Assembly (NCBI GenBank): GCA_001939145.1
Contig: LSRX01000702.1
Span: 1-64,000, forward strand
Length of the DNA: 64,000 nt
Direction of reading: 5' to 3'
From: Symbiodinium microadriaticum
Taxonomy: Eukaryota > Sar > Dinophyceae > Suessiales > Symbiodiniaceae
The notes below the pieces were generated by a model, which was given only the letters and a program-made list of their open reading frames with translations, was not told where the DNA came from and did no database searches. Numbering within the stretch: position 1 is the stretch's first letter; each line of letters opens with the position of its first letter. This document shows positions 46,397-55,838 of the stretch, piece after piece. The translations under genes were made by a program, and so were the position numbers.

Positions 46397-47275
46397 GATA
46401 AGGAAAATAAGGGGAAAATAAGGGAACAGATAATAAGGAAAAATAGGAAAATAAGCAAAAAATAGCGAAAAATAAGGACAAATAAAGGCAAAATAAGGAA
46501 AAATAGGAAAAATAGAGAGAATATGGAAAAATAAAGAAAAAATAGCGAAAAATACGGAAAATAAGCAAAAATAGCGAAAAACAACGGGAAAACTAAGGGG
46601 AAAATAAGGAAAAATAGGAAAATAAGCAAAAATTAGCGAAGAATAAAGAAAAATAAAGGTAAAAATAAGGAAAAATATAAAAAATAAGGAGAAAATAAGG
46701 AAAAATAAGGGGAAAATAGCGAAAAATAAGGAAAATAAGTAAAAATAGCGAAAAATAAGGGGAAAATAAGGAAAAATAAAGGGGAAAAAAGCCAAAATCA
46801 GCGAAAAATTAATGAATAATAAGGAAAAATAGGAAAATAAGNNNNNNNNNNNNNNNNNNNNNNNNNNNNNNNNNNNNNNNNNNNNNNNNNNNNNNNNNNN
46901 NNNNNNNNNNNNNNNNNNNNNNNNNNNNNNNNNNNNNNNNNNNNNNNNNNNNNNNNNNNNNNNNNNNNNNNNNNNNNNNNNNNNNNNNNNNNNNNNNNNN
47001 NNNNNNNNNNNNNNNNNNAAATAAGGAAAATAAGCAAAACATTTAAAAATAAGCGGAAAAAAAGAAAAATAAAAGGGAAATAAGGGAAAATAAAGAAAAT
47101 AAGCAAAACTTGGCGAAAAATCAGCGGAACATAAGGAAAACTAAAGGGAAAATAAAGAAAAAATAAGGAAACACTAGGGAAAAAACAAAACAAGGAAAAA
47201 CACGTAAACGTAAGGACAAACCTAAGAGGGAATAAGGAAAAATACGGGAAAATAATGAGACAAATAAAACCATCA
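46397..47275 (+). repeat. GGAAAATAAGG-type purine array with 177-base gap
   Basis: Irregular units of AAATAAGG, GGAAAATAAGC and GGGGAAAATAGCGAAAAA run for about 880 bases, almost free of T apart from TA steps. A run of undetermined bases (46842-47018) interrupts it. The minus-strand frames (phenylalanine/isoleucine/serine-rich) are repeat translations. The motif AATAAGG also occurs near the left end of the insertion (37788-37830). Confidence 0.9.
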
Positions 47276-48185
47276 GGAAAACAGAAGGATCGATGAATAC
47301 AATAAGTCGGAACTCTGGACAGTATATCTAAAGGCTTTGCAGCTAGAGCATTGCGATTCGGGATCAGAAGGTACGGTATCAGCATCAGTGGAGGCACGCT
47401 TCAGCACATCATCGCTGGCAGTCTCAACCGTGTCAGTGTGTTGCCGCACCGGCGCAGCAGGCAAGCTTATGTAAATGCATCGTGCGTCGTGGTTTAGGCA
47501 TGACTACTGAGAGAATCTGAGCAATAGGTTCCTGCGGACCTTCTGATAGCATGGTGCTGCCTTTCTTGCGGCAACCTGCCTTTCAGGCGATGTCTGGGGC
47601 ACGCTTCCTCTGCTTTTTGAATCCTAGATGCCAAGGCAACTGTGACCCAAAGGCTTTGTCTGTTGGCTGCATCTTAAAACTCTACCGTAGCCATACAGCA
47701 TGCTTTGAAAGAAGTTGCTTGCATCGTCCCAGAGCCAAGTATTGTGCCAAGAGACCCGCTCCGGACGTCGCCCTCGGAGCACGTGACAAAAGAATCGGCA
47801 CCAAGGTTGCTCCTGGTGAGCAGCGTGCGAATGCCTACTATGTACTATCACCACTGATATCAGCCACACGCCCTACAGTTCTCGCTCAGGTCCTCAAGAA
47901 AGTTTTCGACGAGCAGCTGGATGGATCAAGCGCGTGGAGGCTAGACCACCTGTAGCCGAGGGATCTGAATTTAAAGCTTGGATTTGGAGTGTTTCAACCG
48001 GTTGCGGTTGGAGTTCAAGGGTGTGTGTCCTGCAGTACTCGCGCTACCTACGCGCTCCTCTCCTCTGCCTCGCTATGTTATGTCTTAGTCTTGTCTCTGA
48101 CGAAGGCCCGCGGTGACCAACAAAGAAAGCAACCTCTTCTTTGCCTGGTCCCCACTCTTCCGTGCGTCCATGTGTTGACTCACAG
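47276..48185 (+). other. Intron-like DNA with weak coding
   Basis: A frame at 47551-47955 (ending KKVFDEQLDGSSAWRLDHL) is possible, but no phased splice sites were fixed. The rest shows nothing. Confidence 0.3.
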
Positions 48186-48398
48186 CATGCAGCGTGGCTC
48201 GCGTTTCACAAAGATCCGCGAATCTGCACCAAGGTGATCCTGAAGACCGTCAACCACATCCTTACAATGATGGCCGGCAAGAGCCTTGCGTACTTTGCCG
48301 CCCCACCCTCCAAGGTGCTGACACCAGGAAAGGAAGACCTCGCGACTGTCGAGGTCACGCCCGTGGACGAGATGCCGATCCTGAAGCTCGAGTCTTTG
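48186..48398 (+). CDS. Phase-0 exon, unknown family
   Basis: Seventy-one codons lie between TTGACTCACAG| and TTG|GTGCAT, encoding AAWLAFHKDPRICTKVILKT, VNHILTMMAGKSLAYFAAPP and KEDLATVEVTPVDEMPILKL. Phase 0 at both ends matches the next exon. Globular composition; not recognised. Confidence 0.5.
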
Positions 48399-48468
48399 GT
48401 GCATTTTTTGTGGTCTGTCTACGTGCAATGGACGTGTGCCGTTTCTTACTTCTCCTGTCACGACTGAG

Positions 48469-48785
48469 GTGGCAGATGACGAGGGCGTGCAGCACAAGGC
48501 TTTCAACTACGGCTGGGAGAAACTCCACATCCGCGGATACTCGGAGTCAGAAACCTCGCACCCTGCCTGGAATGCATTTCGGAAGGCGATTTCCGCGACC
48601 TCCTTGGTGATACCAATGATGAAGCTGTCGCTGATCTGCCGCCTGACGGGAATAGGGTCGTCTCGTGCAGCAGTTCAGGTTCAGAACAGGATGGGGTTCG
48701 GGGCTTCATTGATTCCTCGGACACTCTTCCCGCCGCCCTCCTGGCTGCCTCAGAGTTCGCTGGTTTTTTTTGTGAATGCTATCCG
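48469..48785 (+). pseudogene. Exon with frameshift
   Basis: After CACGACTGAG the frame reads VADDEGVQHKAFNYGWEKLH and SESETSHPAWNAFRK. From about 48,590 another frame takes over with GDFRDLLGDTNDEAVADLPP and GFIDSSDTLPAALLAASEFA, which ends in a stop. The change suggests a one-base indel. Unknown function; it follows the exon at 48186. Confidence 0.4.
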
Positions 48786-48800
48786 ACCTAAACAGCCCAA

Positions 48801-49121
48801 GGTAACTTTGACCATGGGGCCTGGAAGTCAGGTGACAAACTGGAGGCGAAGCGCGACGCTTTCGAATCCTACCTGGAACAGCAACCCCCTGAATACTTCG
48901 AATCCTTCGCCGAGCGCGTGGCCAACGACCGTGGGGAAATGTACGATCCTGAACTTGATGCTGCAGACTGTATGGCAGACTGGATGAACACACGTGCTCT
49001 CCGGAACCGGGGCCAGTACGCAGCCGGGTTCCAACCCAAAGTACTTACTAGTTGTGCTCTCCACACTTGCACTCCGAACGGAAACCCCAACCAGGAAACT
49101 AAGTTTAACTACGCGTTGTGA
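48801..49121 (+). CDS. Candidate exon before telomere-like intron
   Basis: The frame reads DHGAWKSGDKLEAKRDAFES, YLEQQPPEYFESFAERVAND, RGEMYDPELDAADCMADWMN and TRALRNRGQYAAGFQPK, followed directly by GTACTT (a possible donor), then a less protein-like tail to a stop. Helical and acidic. No family is recognised. Confidence 0.45.
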   Translation, partial: GNFDHGAWKSGDKLEAKRDAFESYLEQQPPEYFESFAERVANDRGEMYDPELDAADCMADWMNTRALRNRGQYAAGFQPKVLTSCALHTCTPNGNPNQETKFNYAL

Positions 49122-49164
49122 CCCCGTGTAGTTCTAGACTCTAGCTAGACCCTCTAACTCTTTT

Positions 49165-49315
49165 AAATTCGGGTTTAGGGTTAGGGTTTAGGGTCTAGGG
49201 TTTAGGGTTTGGGTTCTAGGGTTTAGACTTTTAAGGGTTTAGGGTTTAGGGTTTCGAGTTAAGGGTTTAGGGTTTAGGGTTTCGAGTTTGGGGTTTAGGG
49301 TTTAGGGTTTTATTA
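49165..49315 (+). repeat. TTTAGGG telomere-like tract
   Basis: Near-perfect TTTAGGG and TTTCGAGTT-interrupted units lie upstream of the exon at about 49340-49500. Confidence 0.9.
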
Positions 49316-49337
49316 AAGCCCAGAGCCCTAGAATCAG

Positions 49338-49500
49338 GTGAAGCAGAAAGCTTGGTTTGGATTGCAGAGTTGCCTCCGAGACCTCTTGGCCGACTGGACC
49401 GTCCAAGAAGAGGCTCTGCACGCGCTCCTTCGGCACCTGGCCGCTCAGACAAACATGGTTCATGATCTTGCGGTCGTGTTCTGTGCTCTGCTTTCAGTGA
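49338..49500 (+). CDS. Short exon between opposed telomere-like tracts
   Basis: The frame reads GLQSCLRDLLADWTVQEEAL and HALLRHLAAQTNMVHDLAVV before FCALLSVN. It is helical and protein-like. The exon sits between a TTTAGGG tract and a CCCTAAA tract. Boundaries are not fixed, and the product is unknown. Confidence 0.4.
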
Positions 49501-49588
49501 ATGTCCTAGCGCATGGCATGAGAAGGGCTGCCGGTTTTCCAGTTACGAAACAGCGACGGGGCCATATTATAGTTTGGTGTGTGTGGGN

Positions 49589-49990
49589 GTGAACCCCTAA
49601 ACTACAACCCTGACTTAGACCCTAAACCCTAAACCTCTAAAAACCTAAACCCTAAACCCCTAACCTTTAAATCCCTAAACCATATCGGGCGGAGGATTTG
49701 AGGTTTTGAGGGGTTTAGGGTTCAGGGTTTTCAAGGCATTTGTTTTGGGTGTGGTTTGGGGGTCTAAGGGTTTTTCCAATCGTGCAAAACCCCGGGCCCT
49801 GAACCATAAATCCTAGGTTAGACCGTGAACCCCTAAACTACAACCCTGACTTAGACCCTAAACCCTAAACCTCTAAAAACCTAAACCCTAAACCCCTAAC
49901 CTTTAAATCCCTAAACCATATCGCGCGGAACCCTAAGGTCTAGGGTTAGACCCTACGCCCTAATCCCTGAAACCCTAAACCTGTGAAACC
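49589..49990 (-). repeat. CCCTAAA tract with a 105-bp near-perfect duplication
   Basis: Degenerate CCCTAAACC units fill the stretch apart from a G-rich island (49690-49790). The segments 49589-49693 and 49825-49929 are direct copies with one visible change (CGGGCGG versus CGCGCGG). A single undetermined base lies at 49588, just before the first copy. Confidence 0.9.
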
Positions 49991-50180
49991 AGCTCAGCAA
50001 CAACGACGACGACAACAACAACAACCACAACAACAAGAAAAAAACAGCCGCAGCAACCACAACCACAAACCACGACTACAGTTACAACCACAAGCGCAGC
50101 AACAACCACCAAAAACACCATGACCATAACCACCACAACCACAACCGCAACCAAAACCAGCTCCTGGCACAGCCGTGTGT
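49991..50180 (+). repeat. (CAA/CCA)n-rich tract and (TG)n
   Basis: ACAACAACCACAACC-type triplets run for about 170 bases and end in a short (TG)n. Frames inside are repeat translations. Confidence 0.8.
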
Positions 50181-50259
50181 GTGTGTGTGTTTCTGTCTGG
50201 CTCCTTTGGCACAAACCCTGCCCTAGACCGCCTCAGACCAGACCACATCATCCGCCCTC

Positions 50260-50817
50260 ATGTCGCCTCGACCTCGAAAGAAGCCGGCGGCGAACCGGCG
50301 CATGTCGCCTCGACCTCGAAAGAAGCCGGCGGCGAACCGGGGCATGTCGCCTCGACCTCAGAAGAAGCCGGCGGCGAACCGCAGGGCTTGCAAACGCCCT
50401 GCAGCTCTCGTCGAGGGCCGGATGAATCAGGACAAGCATGGAGCCAGTTCCCCTTCTTCGCCTACCTCATCAGATTCTTCGTGTTCTCTCACCCGTCTCC
50501 GGACTCCCTCGGAGAACAGTTTTGACAGCTCTGTCTTTCGCAGGAAATATCCTCAAGGCCCGCCTCCTCCGGAACCGCGGCCCGACGGCTTTACAACTCC
50601 TTCGGACAACAGCTATGACAGTTCTGTCATTATGAGGAATCAACCTCCTCGAGGACCGCCTCCGCCCGAACCAATGCGCCAGCGGCGCAAGCGGACAGAG
50701 CTGCCCAAGCTATCCTTTGACGAGGTCGTCCGCTTTGCTGCTGGAGCGGTGCCTGGAGAGACTACTTCGTGCAAGAAGGAGAAAGGTGCCAAACGGCCGG
50801 CGGCATGCAGAAACTAG
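50260..50817 (+). CDS. Basic repeat protein with AT-hook-like units
   Basis: This 185-codon frame opens with three 42-bp tandem repeats (50260-50385) encoding MSPRPRKKPAANRR-type units. SPRPRKK resembles an AT-hook or SPKK minor-groove motif. A second duplication follows: TPSENSFDSSVFRRKYPQGP and TPSDNSYDSSVIMRNQPPRG, each ending PPPPEP. The carboxyl part (LPKLSFDEVVRFAAGAVPG) looks globular. A DNA-binding linker of the larger gene is plausible. No catalytic motif is seen. The frame may extend upstream without the ATG. Confidence 0.5.
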   Translation: MSPRPRKKPAANRRMSPRPRKKPAANRGMSPRPQKKPAANRRACKRPAALVEGRMNQDKHGASSPSSPTSSDSSCSLTRLRTPSENSFDSSVFRRKYPQGPPPPEPRPDGFTTPSDNSYDSSVIMRNQPPRGPPPPEPMRQRRKRTELPKLSFDEVVRFAAGAVPGETTSCKKEKGAKRPAACRN

Positions 50818-50984
50818 CGCTCAAAAAGGACAACGTCTTCGACTGACACGGATTTAAAGTTGGATGTCCATCACCTGTACAGTGCCGAGTGCTGTGTCTA
50901 CATTTTTCCTTTTGGTCTATACCGACTGCTGCAGAGATGCACGCGAGCCACCTGCGAGTGACATGAAAATGCGCATGAATACTA

Positions 50985-51190
50985 TCCACCACCACCACCA
51001 CCACCGCCACCACCACCACCACNGCAGAGCAGCAGAGCAGCAGAGCAGCAGAGCAGCAGAGCAGCAGAGCAGCAGAGCAGCAGAGCAGCAGAGCAGCAGA
51101 GCAGCAGAGCAGCAGAGCAGCAGAGCAGCAGAGCAGCAGAGCAGCAGAGCAGCCACCAGCACCAGCAGCAGCAGCAGCAGCCACCAGCAC

Positions 51191-51234
<44 letters not shown>

Positions 51235-51262
51235 CCACCACCACCACCACCACCACCACCAC
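50985..51262 (+). repeat. Compound array: (CCA)n, GCAGAGCA octamers, (CAG)n, (CCA)n
   Basis: CCA triplets (50988-51022), an undetermined base (51023), about sixteen GCAGAGCA octamers (51024-51150), CAG/CACCAG triplets and then CCA triplets to about 51273. Frames are repeat translations. Confidence 0.95.
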
Positions 51263-51364
51263 CACCACCACCACCAGAATCACTACCGCTACCTCCACCA
51301 CGCCTTATTTTTACCACTCGCTACCACTACCACTCCCACTAACACTACCACGAGTATTCCCACT

Positions 51365-51538
51365 ACGACTATGGGACTGTGTCTCAACGGGGTACTGTGG
51401 TTTTGTCTACCGAGGATGATGCTGATCCCGACCAGCAAGACCAAGCAGAGCCTGGTGAAGAAGAGGATGAAGATGAAGAAGAAGGCGGCCCGAAACAAAA
51501 GGAACCCCGGAACAAGCAATTAGGTTGGCATTCGGCAG
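51365..51538 (+). CDS. Acidic exon
   Basis: A frame reads STEDDADPDQQDQAEPGEEE and DEDEEEGGPKQKEPRNKQLG before CAG|GTGTTT. It is a highly acidic linker, consistent with the other low-complexity exons of this region. The start is not fixed. Confidence 0.4.
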
Positions 51539-51577
51539 GTGTTTGAAATATAATGAAATAATTCCGAGAATCCTAGA

Positions 51578-51581
51578 ACAG

Positions 51582-51635
<54 letters not shown>

Positions 51636-51650
51636 TTATTTATTTATTTG
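51578..51650 (+). repeat. (CA)n(TA)n(TTTA)n compound microsatellite
   Basis: Three abutting simple repeats lie in an intron-like position. Confidence 0.95.
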
Positions 51651-51764
51651 TTTATACACGCAGACCTATGCCGACCTAAACTATTGCTTTTTGGGGTTTC
51701 CGGAGGTTCTAGTTATACGACTAGTGACTGGCCACCCTGAGTCTACCTACTCGGTCAGATTCCA

Positions 51765-52885
51765 GTGTCCAACCGCCGACCCAGGAAGGAAATCTATGCC
51801 ATCTTCAACAAACAGGGGCCCACCAAAATGATTGCAGGGTTCATGTCAGATCAGTATTTGCAAGAGGTCGCTCAGTTGATTGTGCACATCTCGCAGCCTC
51901 TGGAGGACGCCTACTACAAGGCTCTCAAAGCGGCCTCGTCTGGATGGCACTCTCAGGCCGCCTTTGCCGCAGATCGGTCCCTGGGACAGTACGTCAGAAC
52001 TGTGCAAGCTTTGCTGGCCACGGTGCAGACAGAGTCGTCGGGTCTGCGCAATGCCTTGCGCATGACACGCGCTGCTCGTCGAGCAGCGCCGGAAGAGCTG
52101 CCGGCCTGGGCAAAGAAGGAGTTGGAGTTGTTGCGCACATGCAACAAATTCGCGACCTGCCTAGCAGGAAATGTCTGGCGGAGCAACGCTCACTACAGCA
52201 TGGCGATGCCTGATTTGGTGGCAACAGTGAACTGCCATGATCCCGCGGAACTCGACTGTGCAAGGGCCCACGTCAAATCCCTCATCTCCACAATCGTGGA
52301 AGCTGAGCAACACAGTTCCACCGACTCTTCTTGGACCTCACTGATGAGCGATCTCGCGTGGAACAAGCAACAACTCGCCCGAGAAAGCATGGCACTTCTT
52401 ATCCAGTCACAGTACGACTTTTCGAATTCCGAGCTGAAGAAACTTGCTAAACGCCTGTTTATGGGATCTGCCAGCACAAAGGATACCCTCGAATCAACCT
52501 TTGCGTTTTTACATCGCAAGGCAGCGACACATTCAACAAATTATAAAATCTCGGACCCGTGCAAGTGGCTTTATTCGATAGTGTCGCCGTATGCTGAATC
52601 AGGTGGCTGCCCTCAGCTTTATCCTGAGAGAGCAGACTTCGAGACAGTGCTTGGACCGAGCGGCGTCCCTGACCGAAAATATGCCAGCGATCATTTGTTC
52701 TCGATCAAGAAGACAGTCCTTCCGAAGCCAGCTGTCTTACATCGGCCGAAAAACATCAAGGAGTCCAAGTGGCGGAACTCTGGGCCACTGGCACAGCAGA
52801 GAGCAGCCGCAGCGGCAGCTTATTTGGTCCGTGACAGGGACACCCGCTGGTCCAACGTGGACCTCTGCTGGATTGGACTCCGGGC
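51765..52885 (+). CDS. Large exon of an unrecognised multi-exon protein
   Basis: An uninterrupted frame of about 370 codons precedes a TTTAGGG tract. Segments include RPRKEIYAIFNKQGPTKMIA, YLQEVAQLIVHISQPLEDAY, ELPAWAKKELELLRTCNKFA, ARESMALLIQSQYDFSNSEL, AKRLFMGSASTKDTLESTFA, FLHRKAATHSTNYKISDPCK and WLYSIVSPYAESGGCPQLYP. It is globular and mostly helical. I recall similar sequences among repeated dinoflagellate proteins but know no function. Intact, unlike the exons at 43.9 and 48.5 kb. The likely continuation is the exons at 53125 and 53575. Confidence 0.6.
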
Positions 52886-52887
52886 GG

Positions 52888-53050
52888 GTTTAGGGTTTTA
52901 GGGTTTGAAGGGATTCAGGGCTTAGTGCATTGCAGTCCCTGCTCAAAAAAAGGTTCAGGGTTTAGGGTTTATATAGGGTTTGGGGTTTAGGGTTTTAGGG
53001 TTTTAGGGTTTATAGGGTTTAGGGTTTAGGGTTTATAGGGTTTAAGGGTT
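52888..53050 (+). repeat. TTTAGGG telomere-like tract
   Basis: TTTAGGG and TTATAGGG units fill the start of the intron after the large exon. Confidence 0.9.
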
Positions 53051-53124
53051 TTGAATTGTTACGTTTGCGCGCGGCAATTGCTGCTCAGTCCTATAAAAAC
53101 TAAGGTTTTCCAAACAAACTCTAG

Positions 53125-53330
53125 GTGCCAACGGAACTTTACAAGGCCGGCCCAGCCACCCCCTGCACCTGTCAACCAGGATCCTTGTTCAAGTCGGGCG
53201 CCGTCTTCCAGAACGCAGATGAACAATACTTTCTTAGCTTGGGGTTCAGAAAGTGGGCTGCAGTCGGGTACCCCTTGGAAAAAATTACTTGCCATGATGA
53301 GGCCCGTGGGTTGCAAAGTTTCCTAGGTTT
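53125..53330 (+). CDS. Exon between opposed telomere-like tracts
   Basis: After AACTCTAG the frame reads VPTELYKAGPATPCTCQPGS, LFKSGAVFQNADEQYFLSLG and FRKWAAVGYPLEKIT. It reads as a beta-rich continuation of the large upstream exon. The start at about 53126 is set by the acceptor; the end is uncertain. Confidence 0.5.
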
Positions 53331-53365
53331 TCCGCCCTCGGGCCTACCCCTAAACCGTAGCCCTT

Positions 53366-53565
53366 GAACAACCCAAGCCCTGACCCTTTAAACCCTAAAC
53401 TTAAACGCCTGAACCCTAAGCCCTGAACCCTATTATAAACCCTGAACCCTAAAATGCCTTGAGCCGTAAACCCTAAATTTTAGGGCAACCTAATACCTAA
53501 ACCCTAAACCCTGAACCCTAAACCGTAAGCCTAAACCCAAAAAAAAAACCCTGAACCCTAAACTC
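53366..53565 (-). repeat. CCCTAAA telomere-like tract
   Basis: CCCTAAA and CCCTGAACCCTAA units, degenerate, occupy the intron before the SAP-like exon. Confidence 0.9.
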
Positions 53566-53570
53566 GCCAG

Positions 53571-54440
53571 GACTACCTCGTGCTGCAGCCGGTGCCGGAA
53601 AAGCGAGCTTGGCAACACATGGTTTGGCTGACTTGCTTTGAGCTGAGGGGCTCATGGAAATTGATCCCCTGTGAGCCAGCTTTGCGTGCTTTCCTGCCAG
53701 CAGAGTTGCTCAGCAGACAGTTGACGTCACCTCTGCGAATCGTGAATGCGGAGGGGCTTCCACTCTTGGAGGGTGCGCTTCGGGAGGGCATTTTTCTCAC
53801 AGTTGCAGATCTTAAGCAAATGTGCGCGATGTTGGAGATTGATCTCCCCACGAAGGGGAGTGGGAAAAAGGGCCGTGTCCTGAAAGTGGACATAGCCCAC
53901 AAGCTCATCTGCACGCTGTTTCCGCAGGAGGGTCCTGCAGAGGTGAGGCGCATGGTTGGTGTCATGTGCTTCAATCACTCTCGGCCTCTGTCAGAAAACG
54001 AGGAAACCATTCTCCAGTGCGTGTCACAGTTAGCAGAGGAGGACAGAGAGTGCCATGAGTTCAAGAAGGTTGCGAAGCTGGCAAGAAGCAAGCTACAGGA
54101 GCATGATCGAAAGCGTGCCGTCAAGGAGTCACGCGAGCAAGATGCACAGCCGGCACAGCCGGCACAGCCGGCACAGCCTTCCAACCCGGAGGCGCAGGCC
54201 TCTTCTGCTGTTCGCTCGGAGCCGAGGGAAGCCGCCGCCGAGCGCAGAGCCCGTGCAGCGGAACAAGCTCCACGGCAGCCCGGGCAAACCCCGAGCTGTT
54301 TGAAGGATCTGCTTCGCAGCTCCACCATGCAGGAGGAAGCCACGCTTCTCTACAACACGAAGTACGGCTACAAAGCAAACTACCCTAGCTTGGGACTTAG
54401 TTGTTTGGGCTGGCTTGGCACGACTTTGGGCCATCCTAGT
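53571..54440 (+). CDS. Exon with SAP-like DNA-binding motif
   Basis: After AACTCGCCAG the frame encodes VWLTCFELRGSWKLIPCEPA, then LTVADLKQMCAMLEIDLPTK with GRVLKVDIAHKLICTLFP, which has the helix-turn-helix spacing of a SAP domain (xxxLKxxCxxxxLxxxGxKxxLxxxI). A charged helix (REQDAQPAQPAQPAQP and AAAERRARAAEQAPRQP) and a tail (LKDLLRSSTMQEEATLLYNT) follow. SAP domains bind AT-rich scaffold DNA. Coding sense fades after about 54390. It is likely the carboxyl-terminal part of the gene running from 51.8 kb. Confidence 0.55.
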
Positions 54441-55585
54441 GCTAACACACCCTCCGACTTTAGGACTCTATGTTTGTTTTTCCTGTCTTGGTAGGTTTCT
54501 TTTGTAGCTCACGCAAAACAGGTGATGATCCGATGGAGCAAGCCACTTTTCAACGGAAGTGGGGTACCATGACGAACCCTGAAGAAGCAGACGCTCTCAT
54601 CGCCGTGTTGACCTTTATCTACAACCGGTTCAACAGAAACCACCCTGACGAGAGAGTTGAAAGGCAAGTCAGCCACAAAATGATACTACTTTTTTACGCA
54701 TAGTTCCTGGTAAACCTTCAACGCAACCGTCCAATCCGATAATCACCTAATCAGGCCCACATTGGCGGAAGTGCGGGAATTTCTGCCCCGGATGCATGCC
54801 AATGCCAACACAGAGTGAAGTTTAAGCTTCTCAGTTCTGGCTGTGCTCCGGATGAGGGGCCTGTGGCTTCATTTGTGACATTGTGTCTGTGTGAAGATTA
54901 GCAGACATACTCATAACTACTATAAGTAGCCTACGGGTGAAGGGTGCATAGGTCGTCTTAAGTCGTAGTTGTGCTCTGCTCAATGAGCAATCGGTTGGAG
55001 CCATAGGCTTGAGTCCCTCGAGTGGCCTGTGTCACTTCAGACACGAAGATTGCAAGCTGTGCACATGTCATAGCAAAAATAACTCTCCGTTGACGACTGA
55101 AGTGCGGACCCGACCCCCAAACATAGGTAAACACTCTAGAGAGCCTGTGCAAGCAGGATCCATTGTCTTCCGAATAGACAGTCGCCTTCAACTAATTAAA
55201 ATAGCATCCCTATCCATCCTCCTGAAAACCCACAAACCAACCCAACCCACAAAACAAAGACGCAACTCGGGATTGCCGGCTCAAGCTTTTGCCGGAGATG
55301 ATTCTGATTGTTGGATGTCGGGTTTGTTCGGCGGTTTCAATCAAGGGCATTTTTGCGGTGCGCGGAAAGCACAGGGTTTTTAAAGGGTTCAGGGTGGTTC
55401 AGAGATATTGTTCGGGTTCCAGAAAGTCTTTGTGGTACAGTGTTTCTGGAAGACATCCCAAGTTCGGCTCATTACTTTCCCGCCTGAAATCGCAAACGCG
55501 CACCAATCACAATCAGACGACGTCAAGGATCCATCCATTTAAAGTTCTACCTAAGCACCAAAAATAGTCCTTGTTGTCGGCTTGA
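54441..55585 (+). other. 3' part of the insertion, no firm gene
   Basis: Short frames only (for example 54534-54703, QATFQRKWGTMTNPEEADAL). No repeats until the subterminal motif at 55,590. Confidence 0.35.
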
Positions 55586-55639
55586 AGCTTAAACCTTATT
55601 CAGCCTTAATTTGATTTATTTTCCAGGGGGGGGTGTTTG

Positions 55640-55838
55640 AGGGGCGGGGGTTTGGCATCTGTGAAGCATTGCCTTCGCATGGCCATCCAAGCTGTGGATT
55701 CCTATCAGGCCCCTGTAGTCTGGTATTTCTCCCAGGCCACGGCGGCAACGGTTTTAAGGTGGTTTCCTCGCTGCGTCAATGCTCTTCGAGCTGTTTTCCA
55801 CTGCTGGCAGGAAGATGTAGCGTTTCGCAAGACCGGGA
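55640..55838 (+). pseudogene. LINE endonuclease-RT linker, right part
   Basis: One frame reads LASVKHCLRMAIQAVDSYQA, TVLRWFPRCVNALRAVFHCW and QEDVAFRK, then must change frame to join REIRRRVRTVQQQKVDQLIE. It continues the helical linker cut at 37.7 kb. The frame change marks an indel near 55,838. Confidence 0.55.

Larger units (their letters stand above)
37736..55633 (+). mobile_element. About 17.9-kb insertion with candidate terminal inverted repeats
   Basis: The left end at 37738-37757 is CCCCCCCCTAGAAAATAAAT. The reverse complement of 55614-55633 is the same 20 bases with one change (TGG for TAG). Weaker similarity continues inward (AAAT..AGGGCT versus AAAT..AGGCT). The ends coincide with the point where LINE coding is interrupted. 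A target-site duplication cannot be defined because both outer ends are C or G runs. The cargo includes an intron-bearing methyltransferase-like gene, an unknown 294-residue ORF, SAP-like and coiled-coil exons, and long simple arrays. No transposase, integrase or polymerase is recognised inside, so the class is unknown. Confidence 0.5.

Noticed and set aside
46352..47397. Minus-strand phenylalanine/isoleucine-rich frames resembling a membrane protein
   Set aside because: They are translations of the AAATAAGG-type array and run through the undetermined gap.
54441..55585. tRNA or other structured RNA gene
   Set aside because: I searched by eye for A/B-box and cloverleaf patterns here and elsewhere and saw none convincing.
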